In this document: piece by piece, positions 51,546 through 58,599 of the stretch
How positions within the stretch are numbered: the stretch's first letter is position 1
Layout of the letters: the number at the start of each line of letters is the position of its first letter
NCBI GenBank assembly: GCA_051984675.1
Contig: JBPYFK010000190.1
Span: forward strand, 111,391 to 175,390
DNA: 64,000 nt
From: JBPYFK01 sp051984675
GTDB lineage: Bacteria > Actinomycetota > Actinomycetes > Mycobacteriales > Pseudonocardiaceae
Reading direction: 5' to 3'
Program-made: the position numbers and the translations under genes
The notes under the pieces: model-generated
The model's input: only the letters and a program-made list of their open reading frames with translations
Told to the model about the DNA's origin: nothing
The model's database searches: none

Positions 51546-52804
51546 AGCTTCTCCTTCCGCTGCTCGTGCACGCGACCCTCCGCGTCCACTGTGGACATCT
51601 CGGACGCGTCGCCGCGCGTCCCGAACACCAGCACCACCGGGTTCGTCGCCGCCAGGCGCGACGAGCCGTCCGGCAGCTCCGCGAGCCGGCTCGCGGACAG
51701 CTGCACGCCGGACACGTCATAGCCGGCGGCGCGCAGCGCCTGGCGCGTCGGCGCGACGCGGTCCAGCGCGGCGAGCGCGACGACGACGCGGCTGGCGCCC
51801 GCGTGCGCGCACGCCGCGACGACGTCCGAGCCGCCACCACCCACGAAGATCGAGTCCGGTCGCGGTAGCTCGCGCAGCGCCTTCGGCGCCGCTCCCTCCG
51901 CCACCCGGACGTCCACGCCGTGGCTGGTCACGTTCGCCACCAGCCGTACCAACTGCGCATCGTCGGACTCCACGGCGATCACGGCCGCGCCCATCCGGGC
52001 GCACTCCACCGCGACCGAGCCGGAACCGGCGCCGACGTCCCACACCAGCATCCCCGGGCGAGGGGCGAGCCTGGCCAACGCGACGGCCCGGACCTCCGCT
52101 TTCGTGATCATCCCGTCGCGGTGCGCGAAGTCGTCTTCGGGCAGTGCCCAGCCGGAGCGCGGCGGCACCGGCTCGCCACCGGCGAACCAGCCCCGCCCGG
52201 GCACCGCTTCGGGATCGGACAGCACGAGCACGAGGTTCGGCTCCTGCCACGTCCTGCGCGAAGCGTCCTCGGGGTCGAGGGTGGTGAGTCTCTCGCCGGA
52301 ACCGCCGAGATCCTCGGCGACGACCATGGTGCGCCGCCAGCCGCTCAACCCCGATCCGAGCTGCGCCGGTCCGGCGCCCGGTGCGGTGAACACCACCACG
52401 GCCGGTCGTGCCCGGCAGACGTTGATCGCCTGGGAAAGGTCCCGGCCGTGCGCGCTGACCACGGTCACGTCGTCCCACGAACGGCCGACGCGGGCCATCA
52501 GCCGCTGGACGCTGGAGGTCGCCGGCAACACCGAGCACCGGATACCGCGCTCCCGCAAGGCCCGCACGGCGCCGAAGAACCCGGGGTCGCCGGAAGCCAG
52601 CACGACACCGGTCTCATCCCCGGCCAGCACCGACAGCGCATTGAGGGCGGGCTCCAGCGGGCCGAGTTCGATCGAGCGGGCGTGCTCCGGCGCATGCGCC
52701 CGGAGGTGCCGCCTGCCGCCGACGACCAGCCGTGCCGCGTCCAGGACCTCCTCCGCCCCTTCGGGTAACCGACCCCCGTCGACGCCGATGACCGTGACCG
52801 TCAT
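51542..52804 (-). CDS. cobL: Precorrin-6Y C5,15-methyltransferase/decarboxylase (CbiE-CbiT)
   Basis: 420 residues from the ATG at 52804 (MTVTVIGVDGGRLPEGAEEV). N-terminal CbiE methylase (VVGGRRHLRAHAPEHARSIE, VVLASGDPGFFGAVRALRER, SAHGRDLSQAINVCRARPAV) and C-terminal CbiT methylase/decarboxylase (VWDVGAGSGSVAVECARMGA, GAAPKALRELPRPDSIFVGG). Complete. Overlaps cbiD and the fusion gene by 4 bp each. Confidence 0.93.
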   Translation of the reverse strand: MTVTVIGVDGGRLPEGAEEVLDAARLVVGGRRHLRAHAPEHARSIELGPLEPALNALSVLAGDETGVVLASGDPGFFGAVRALRERGIRCSVLPATSSVQRLMARVGRSWDDVTVVSAHGRDLSQAINVCRARPAVVVFTAPGAGPAQLGSGLSGWRRTMVVAEDLGGSGERLTTLDPEDASRRTWQEPNLVLVLSDPEAVPGRGWFAGGEPVPPRSGWALPEDDFAHRDGMITKAEVRAVALARLAPRPGMLVWDVGAGSGSVAVECARMGAAVIAVESDDAQLVRLVANVTSHGVDVRVAEGAAPKALRELPRPDSIFVGGGGSDVVAACAHAGASRVVVALAALDRVAPTRQALRAAGYDVSGVQLSASRLAELPDGSSRLAATNPVVLVFGTRGDASEMSTVDAEGRVHEQRKEKL

Positions 52805-53964
52805 CCCGTCAGCCACTCCTTCTCGGTGGCGGCGACCACGCGCTCGCCAGTGAAGTCCACCATCGCGACCCGTGCCCGCAGCTCGCGCCCGCACTCCGCG
52901 CTGAACCTCGCCAGCACGCTGGCGACCATCTCGCACAGCCGCCGCGCACAGTGCGGCAACGTCCCGGCGGCCTCCCAGACCTCGTACGCACGGCGCGCCG
53001 TGGCGGCCTGCTCGACCTCGGCCACCTGTTCCGGGGTGGCCCCGAACTCGGCGGATAACCGCCCCAGCAACGCGGTGTCCACTTTGGACCGCGTGTAGTG
53101 CGTCATCACCACGCCGGAGGCCAGCTTCGTCAGCTTTCCGATCATGCCGACGAACACGACCTCGTCCAGACCGTGCTCCACGGCCCTCCGCAGGGCGGCG
53201 CCGGTGAAGTCCCCGACCTCGATGAACGCCACCTCGGGCTCCTCCGGCAGCAGCCGCATCGCCGCCCGCTCGGTACGCCCGCCGGTGGACAGCACGGCGA
53301 CCCTGCCACCCTGCGCGGCCAGCACCGACACCGCCTGCTCCACGCTGGAACGCCAGGACGCGGTGGAGAACGGGCGCACGATCCCGGTGGTTCCCAGGAC
53401 GGAGATGCCACCCATGATGCCCAGCCGGCGGTTGGTGGTCTTGCGGGCCATCTTCTCCCCGCCGGGCACGCTGATCGTGACGTCCACGCCGCGTTCACCG
53501 AGGGCTTCCCGCACCGCGGCAGTGATCATGTTCCGCGGTACGGGGTTGATAGCGGGACCGCCGACCTCCAGCCCGAGGCCGGGCTGGGTGACCACGCCGA
53601 CACCTTCACCGCCGTGCAGCACCACCTCTCCGTCGTCCCGAGCGGCCACCGTCGCGGTCATCCGAGCACCGTGCGTGACGTCGGGATCATCCCCGGCGTC
53701 CTTGACGACCACCGCGCTGACCTGCCCGGAAGGTCCGATCGCACCGGAATCCACGGCGAAGCGGTGCCGGTCACCGCCCGGGAAGGGGATGTCCACTGTG
53801 GGCGGAAGGAATCCGTCGGTGAGCAGCAGCGCCGCCGCCTTGGCAGCCGCCGCCGAGCAGGCGCCGGTGGTGTAGCCGGTGCGCAGCGCCCGGGGCCGGA
53901 CCTTCGCCGTGCGCGGCAGGTCCGGCTCCTTCAGCGGCGGCTCCAACGGCCCTGCACCGGTCAC
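52801..53964 (-). CDS. cbiD: Cobalt-precorrin-5B C1-methyltransferase
   Basis: 387 residues. Family blocks ALRTGYTTGACSAAAAKAAA, VTQPGLGLEVGGPAINPVPR, NRRLGIMGGISVLGTTGIVR and VVMTHYTRSKVDTALL. CbiD replaces the aerobic CobF and is specific for the cobalt-containing route. Coupled to cobM and cobL by 4-bp overlaps. Confidence 0.94.
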   Translation of the reverse strand: MTGAGPLEPPLKEPDLPRTAKVRPRALRTGYTTGACSAAAAKAAALLLTDGFLPPTVDIPFPGGDRHRFAVDSGAIGPSGQVSAVVVKDAGDDPDVTHGARMTATVAARDDGEVVLHGGEGVGVVTQPGLGLEVGGPAINPVPRNMITAAVREALGERGVDVTISVPGGEKMARKTTNRRLGIMGGISVLGTTGIVRPFSTASWRSSVEQAVSVLAAQGGRVAVLSTGGRTERAAMRLLPEEPEVAFIEVGDFTGAALRRAVEHGLDEVVFVGMIGKLTKLASGVVMTHYTRSKVDTALLGRLSAEFGATPEQVAEVEQAATARRAYEVWEAAGTLPHCARRLCEMVASVLARFSAECGRELRARVAMVDFTGERVVAATEKEWLTG

Positions 53965-55433
53965 TGCTGAGCGGACCCCTCCCCGTTCGCGCGCTTGCGA
54001 CCCGCCGGCTGCTTGCGGCTGGTGCTGGTCTTGCGCTTCGCGGTCGTCTTCGCACCGGTCTTGGCGGTGGACTTGGCTGCCGTGCCCTTCGCCTTCGCCC
54101 CAGTCGTGCTGGTCGCTGTCGTGCTGGTCGCTGTCGTGCTGGTCGCTGTCGTGGCGGCGGATGTGGTCTTTGAAGACGCCTTGTCGCCCGTCTCAAGCTT
54201 CTCCGGCGTTTCTGACCCTTCCGGCGTTTCTGGCGTCCCCGGAACTGCTGGCCCGCTCTCCTGCGAAGCTTCGCTGCTCGAAGCACCGGTGGCTGCCGCA
54301 TTGCCGTTCTCCGCGAACAGGTCCGGCCCGTCCTGTCCCGCGACCTTGCGCGCCGTCGCCGCACGGGCGGCCGCGACCTTGCTCACCCCACGCGCGTGCT
54401 CCTGCCAGTCCTGCACCGCCCACCACGCGGCGTTCTTTGGGATAGCGGTTGTTGGCACGGCGTTTGATGGGGCCGTATCGGAGCCAGCCTGGGCCGCCGA
54501 TTCGGGCTGGCCGGACTCGCCCGCCTCCGCGCGTTGCGACGGAAGGGCGCCGCTGGGCGCGGAGTCAGCTCGCGCTGCCTCACCGCCGGAGTATCGGCTG
54601 CTCGGGCGGCGGGAGCCCCGCGTGGCGCGCAGCGCTCGCCGGGCTTCGGGGTCGGCACGGCGGTAGGTGTGAAAATGCCCGGCGTGGTAGAGGTGTGACC
54701 GCGTACCGCCCGCGGTGAGCGCCTGCCCCACCAGGAACAACGTGTGCCGCCACAACTTGTGCTGCTTGACGGTCACTTCGAGCTCACCGAGCGTGGTGCG
54801 CACCAGCAGCTCATCCGGCCAGGTGACCTTGTACGCGACGAGCACGGGCGTGTCGTCCGAGTAGCCCCCGGCCCGCAGCTCTTCGACGAGCTGACCCGTG
54901 CGGGCGGCGGACAGGAACAGCGCCATCGTCGTGCCGTGCTGGGCGAACTCACGCACCTTCTCGCCGGACGGCATCGGCGTCTTGCCGCCCTCCAGCCGGG
55001 TGAGCACGACCGACTGGGCGACCTCAGGCACGGTCAGCTCCCGCCCAACGGCGGCGGCAGCCGCCGAGAACGCGGCCACCCCGGGCACGATCTCCACCTC
55101 CAGGTCCATGCGCGCGCAGGCGTCGTACTGCTCCTGCACCGCGCCCCACAGGGCTGGATCACCGGAGTGCACGCGGGCCACCTTGAGGCAGTCCCGCTCG
55201 GCGCGGCGGTAGATCTCCACGGCCTCCTCGTGCGTCAGGCGGGAGGAGTCGACCAGTTCGGCGTCAGCACGGGCGTGCTCCTGCACGCACTCCGGCGCCA
55301 CCAAACTCGCTGCCCACACCACGATGTCGGCTTCCTCGATCCGCCGGGCGCCACGAACCGTGATCAGGTCCGCGGCCCCGGGTCCCGCGCCGATGAACGA
55401 GATCCGCCCGCGGCGGGGCGCTTGTGCAGTCAT
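53961..55433 (-). CDS. cobM: Precorrin-4 C11-methyltransferase with long Lys/Ala-rich tail
   Basis: 490 residues. Residues 10-255 are a complete CobM/CbiF (ISFIGAGPGAADLITVRGAR, VHSGDPALWGAVQEQYDACA, VEIVPGVAAFSAAAAAVGRE, TMALFLSAARTGQLVEELR, VLVAYKVTWPDELLVRTTL). Usual family length is about 250-260. The remaining 215 residues are disordered-looking: first Arg/Ser/Gly/Glu-rich, then a WWAVQDWQEHARGVSKVAA helix, then ATSTTATSTTATSTT repeats and Lys/Ala/Thr runs ending in TAKRKTSTSRKQPAGRKRAN, much like histone-H1/AlgP tails. The added part is unlike its neighbours and may be lineage-specific. Confidence 0.92.
   Translation of the reverse strand: MTAQAPRRGRISFIGAGPGAADLITVRGARRIEEADIVVWAASLVAPECVQEHARADAELVDSSRLTHEEAVEIYRRAERDCLKVARVHSGDPALWGAVQEQYDACARMDLEVEIVPGVAAFSAAAAAVGRELTVPEVAQSVVLTRLEGGKTPMPSGEKVREFAQHGTTMALFLSAARTGQLVEELRAGGYSDDTPVLVAYKVTWPDELLVRTTLGELEVTVKQHKLWRHTLFLVGQALTAGGTRSHLYHAGHFHTYRRADPEARRALRATRGSRRPSSRYSGGEAARADSAPSGALPSQRAEAGESGQPESAAQAGSDTAPSNAVPTTAIPKNAAWWAVQDWQEHARGVSKVAAARAATARKVAGQDGPDLFAENGNAAATGASSSEASQESGPAVPGTPETPEGSETPEKLETGDKASSKTTSAATTATSTTATSTTATSTTGAKAKGTAAKSTAKTGAKTTAKRKTSTSRKQPAGRKRANGEGSAQQ
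54101..54150 (-). repeat. 15-bp tandem repeat in the CobM tail
   Basis: GTGCTGGTCGCTGTC occurs three times in succession (about 54107-54151), encoding the ATSTT repeats of the tail. Confidence 0.8.
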
Positions 55434-55548
55434 GCTCTCCCAACCTCAACATGCTCAAGCCGGTTCGTGCCGGACGTCTCCACCTGGAATGGCCGTGCCC
55501 TCGACCGGCCCGACTTGGCCCAGCCAGCACGCTGGCCCAGCCACGTCG

Positions 55549-56310
55549 TCACAGCTGCGCTCCCCTTCCGCCGCGCTCGGGGAGCACGACCACTGTGGAC
55601 AAGTAGGGCGCATCGCCAGCTCCGTCCACTTCGGACACGTCCACTTCGGACAGCGGAAGCACCCGCTCGTCCGGGGTGCCCAGGTGCTCGGCGTACACCG
55701 AGCGCTCCAGCGCCCCGCTCGCCGCGATCACAGCACGCAGCTCGCTGAGCCTCCGCCCGCCCTTGTAGGCAACGACCGTACCGCTAGTGCCCAGCGCGGC
55801 ACGAAGCGCCGTAACATCCCGCGTAAGCGGGATCACGGTCAGTGATTCCGTGCCTTCGGTCAGCGGCAGGCCCGCGGCCGACGCGGTGGCCTGCATCGCG
55901 GTGATCCCGGGCACGGTCACCACTTCCACCTGCGGCAACAGCTCCCGCACGGTCGCGGCGAGGTAGGTGAAGGTGGAGTACAAAGAGGGGTCTCCCAGGG
56001 TGGCGAAGACCACGGTGCCGCCATGCTCACCCAACCGCCGCGCGACGACCTCAGCCGCTAGGTCCCAGGCAGAACGGCGGCGCTGCTGGCAACCCTGAAC
56101 CGGATCGGCGAGTGCGAACACCAACCGGCGCACCCGGGCGTCGGCGTCGGCCGGCTCCAAGTGCGCCCGCACCACCGCCTCGGCGCGCCCCTCCTCGGCC
56201 GAATCCAGCACCGGGACGAAGACCCGCCCGGCGTCGCGGATCTCGCGCAGCCCGGCCAGCGTCAACATTTCCGGGTCGCCGGGCCCCACCCCGACACCAA
56301 CGAGCCTCAT
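55549..56310 (-). CDS. cobI: Precorrin-2 C20-methyltransferase
   Basis: 253 residues from the ATG at 56310, which overlaps the cobB stop as ATGA. Family blocks LVGVGVGPGDPEMLTLAGLR, FATLGDPSLYSTFTYLAATV, VEVVTVPGITAMQATASAAG and VVAYKGGRRLSELRAVI. First C-methylation of the corrin branch. A 115-bp gap to cobM (55434-55548) has two TGGCCCAGCCA copies but no gene. Confidence 0.93.
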   Translation of the reverse strand: MRLVGVGVGPGDPEMLTLAGLREIRDAGRVFVPVLDSAEEGRAEAVVRAHLEPADADARVRRLVFALADPVQGCQQRRRSAWDLAAEVVARRLGEHGGTVVFATLGDPSLYSTFTYLAATVRELLPQVEVVTVPGITAMQATASAAGLPLTEGTESLTVIPLTRDVTALRAALGTSGTVVAYKGGRRLSELRAVIAASGALERSVYAEHLGTPDERVLPLSEVDVSEVDGAGDAPYLSTVVVLPERGGRGAQL

Positions 56311-57677
56311 CGCGCACACCTCGCCACGAACCGGGCCACTGCCTCCGGTTGTCCCGCCGGGTGGGTGTGCAGGTAGGAGGCGTGCAGGTCACCGCGCACC
56401 CAACCTTCCGACACGACACCGTGTGCCGCGCCATCCCGCCACATCCAGGCCGGTTGCCGGCCGTGCGCGGGGGTGAGGCGGGTGCGGTGGAACTCGTGAC
56501 CGCTCACGCGCGCTCCTTCCGGGTAGAGGGCTGACGCCGTCGCGGCGACGCCGTCGCGGTAGCCGAGGGTCAGGCGCGGCGACATCTCGGCTCGCGCTTC
56601 CAACACCCCGCACATCGGATGCCCGTCCAGTTCTTCCGCGAGGTACAGCAGCCCACCGCACTCGGCGTGCACCGGAGCGCCGGACGCCGCGAACGTGACG
56701 ACCGAAGCACGTAACGCGGAGTTCGCGGACAGCTCCGCCGCGTGCTGCTCGGGAAAGCCACCGGGTAAGACCAAACCGGCGGTTCCCTCTGGTAACCGCT
56801 GGTCGCGCAGCGGGTCGACGATGGCCACTTCGGCGCCGGCGGCGCGCAGCAGTTCGACATGCTCGGCGTAGCCGAAGCTGAACGCCGCACCACCGGCGAC
56901 GGCGACCAGCGGGCGTCCGTCGCAGGCACCAACCTGCTCCTCGGGGTCCCACGGTTCCACGTCGAGCCTCGGAGCCGAACGCGTCAGCCGAACCGCCGCG
57001 TCGATGTCCACATGGGACTCGACGGTCGCCGCCATGGCATCGACGGCGCGAACGGCGCTTTCGCCGTGCTCGGCAGCAGTGACCAATCCCAGGTGGCGGG
57101 ACGGGACGCTGAGCCCGTCCGTCCGGGGCAGCGCACCCAGCACCGGCAGGCCAACGGACTCCGCGGCCTCGCGCAGCACCCGCTCATGCCGTGCTGATCC
57201 GACCCGGTTGAGGATCACTGCGCTGACCCGCACCTCGGGCTGGTAGCTGCGGAAACCGTGCAGCAGCGCGGCCAGGCTCTGGCCTTGGCCCTGCGCGTCC
57301 ACGACGAGCACCACCGGTGCGTCGAGCAACGCGGCCACGTGCGCGGTCGAACCGAACGCCGGTCCACCGGCGACGCCGGTCGCGGCCCCGATGCGGCCGT
57401 CGAAGAGCCCCATCACGCCTTCGACGATCGACACCTCGGCGCCCGACCGCGCGAACAGCGGGGCGATCCGGTGCTCGCCGACGAGCACCGGGTCCAGGTT
57501 GCGCCCGGGGTTCCCGGTGGCCACCGCGTGGTAGCCGGGATCGATGTAGTCCGGGCCGACCTTGAACCCGGCCACCGGCACGGACCGGCGACGAAGTGCC
57601 GCCATCAGGCCGGTGGCCACGGTCGTCTTGCCGTGCCCGGAAGCGGCCCCCGCGACGACGAGCCGCGCCGGGCTCAC
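56307..57677 (-). CDS. cobB: Cobyrinic acid a,c-diamide synthase
   Basis: 456 residues from a GTG at 57677, overlapping the cobO stop. Glutamine- and ATP-dependent amidation of the a and c side chains. N-terminal P-loop VAGAASGHGKTTVATGLMAA and PDYIDPGYHA; C-terminal class I glutamine amidotransferase domain with the catalytic Cys in PVHAECGGLLYLAEEL and the His in SGHEFHRTRL. Complete. Confidence 0.95.
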   Translation of the reverse strand: MSPARLVVAGAASGHGKTTVATGLMAALRRRSVPVAGFKVGPDYIDPGYHAVATGNPGRNLDPVLVGEHRIAPLFARSGAEVSIVEGVMGLFDGRIGAATGVAGGPAFGSTAHVAALLDAPVVLVVDAQGQGQSLAALLHGFRSYQPEVRVSAVILNRVGSARHERVLREAAESVGLPVLGALPRTDGLSVPSRHLGLVTAAEHGESAVRAVDAMAATVESHVDIDAAVRLTRSAPRLDVEPWDPEEQVGACDGRPLVAVAGGAAFSFGYAEHVELLRAAGAEVAIVDPLRDQRLPEGTAGLVLPGGFPEQHAAELSANSALRASVVTFAASGAPVHAECGGLLYLAEELDGHPMCGVLEARAEMSPRLTLGYRDGVAATASALYPEGARVSGHEFHRTRLTPAHGRQPAWMWRDGAAHGVVSEGWVRGDLHASYLHTHPAGQPEAVARFVARCAR

Positions 57678-58288
57678 CACTCGATGCCCCTCTGCCCCTT
57701 CTGGCCGGTATCCATCGGGTGCTTGATCTTGGTGGTCTCCAGTACCAGGTCGGCGGCGTCGATCAGCGCCTGCGGCGCGTAGCGGCCGGTGATCACGACG
57801 TGCTGGTGGCCAGGCCGGTCGGTCAGCGTCGCGATCACGTCGTCGACGTCCACCCAGCCCCAGTGCAGCGGGTAGCTGAACTCGTCCAGCACGTACAGGT
57901 CGTGCTGCCCCTCGGCGAGCCGGCGAGCGATCTCCCGCCAGCCCTCGCGGGCGGCTTCGGCGTGGTCTTCCTCTGTGCCCTTCTTCCGGGTCCAGGACCA
58001 CCCCTCGCCCATCTTGTGCCACTCGACCGGCCCGCCCTCGCCTGTCTCGGCATGCACCCGGCCGAGAGCGCGGAAGGCGGACTCCTCACCGACGCGCCAC
58101 TTGGCGGATTTCACGAACTGGAAGACCCCGATCGACCAGCCCTGATTCCATCCGCGCAAGGCCAGACCGAAGGCGGCCGTGGACTTCCCTTTCATCTCAC
58201 CGGTATGCACCACGACCAGCGGCCGGTTGCGGCGCTGCCGTGTGGTGAGCCCGTCGTCCGGGACCGTCGATGGCTTTCCCTGTGGCAT
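57674..58288 (-). CDS. cobO: Cob(I)yrinic acid a,c-diamide adenosyltransferase
   Basis: 204 residues from the ATG at 58288 (MPQGKPSTVPDDGL). The inverted P-loop VHTGEMKGKSTAAFGLALRG, GWSWTRKKGTEED, YVLDEFSYPLHWGWVD and the CobO-specific VVITGRYAPQALIDAADLVL are intact. Attaches the adenosyl group to cobalt. Overlaps cobB by GTGA. Its start follows the long inverted repeat at 58438-58490. Confidence 0.95.
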   Translation of the reverse strand: MPQGKPSTVPDDGLTTRQRRNRPLVVVHTGEMKGKSTAAFGLALRGWNQGWSIGVFQFVKSAKWRVGEESAFRALGRVHAETGEGGPVEWHKMGEGWSWTRKKGTEEDHAEAAREGWREIARRLAEGQHDLYVLDEFSYPLHWGWVDVDDVIATLTDRPGHQHVVITGRYAPQALIDAADLVLETTKIKHPMDTGQKGQRGIEW

Positions 58289-58437
58289 GTTCCGTTCCTG
58301 TCTCGGCTCGTCCCGGGTGTCTGCCTCGGGACCTGTCGACCCTAACCGCATCCCGCTGCGCTGCGGAAACGATCAGATGCCCGGATGTGGCGCGGGTAGG
58401 CGAATGGTTGCAATGGGTCGCTGCCGCCCCGGCTGAA

Positions 58438-58490
58438 GAATGCCCCCGCGCTCGACCGGCCTGGGGGACACCGGGAGCGCGGGGGCATTC
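58438..58490. terminator. 16-bp perfect inverted repeat between the chelatase gene and cobO
   Basis: GAATGCCCCCGCGCTC (58438-58453) pairs perfectly with 58475-58490, with a 21-base loop. It lies 110 bp after the chelatase stop and 150 bp before cobO. It may end the chelatase transcript or act as a partial terminator inside the operon. The rest of the 311-bp gap holds no gene. Confidence 0.7.
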
Positions 58491-58599
58491 GCAAGTCCAC
58501 CCCTGGGGGTCAGGTGGACGTTCTCAGCCTACCGCGCACACCCGGTCTTCGGGACCTTCGGACCAAGATTTCCGCCAATCAGGCGGCAGCGCCACGCGA

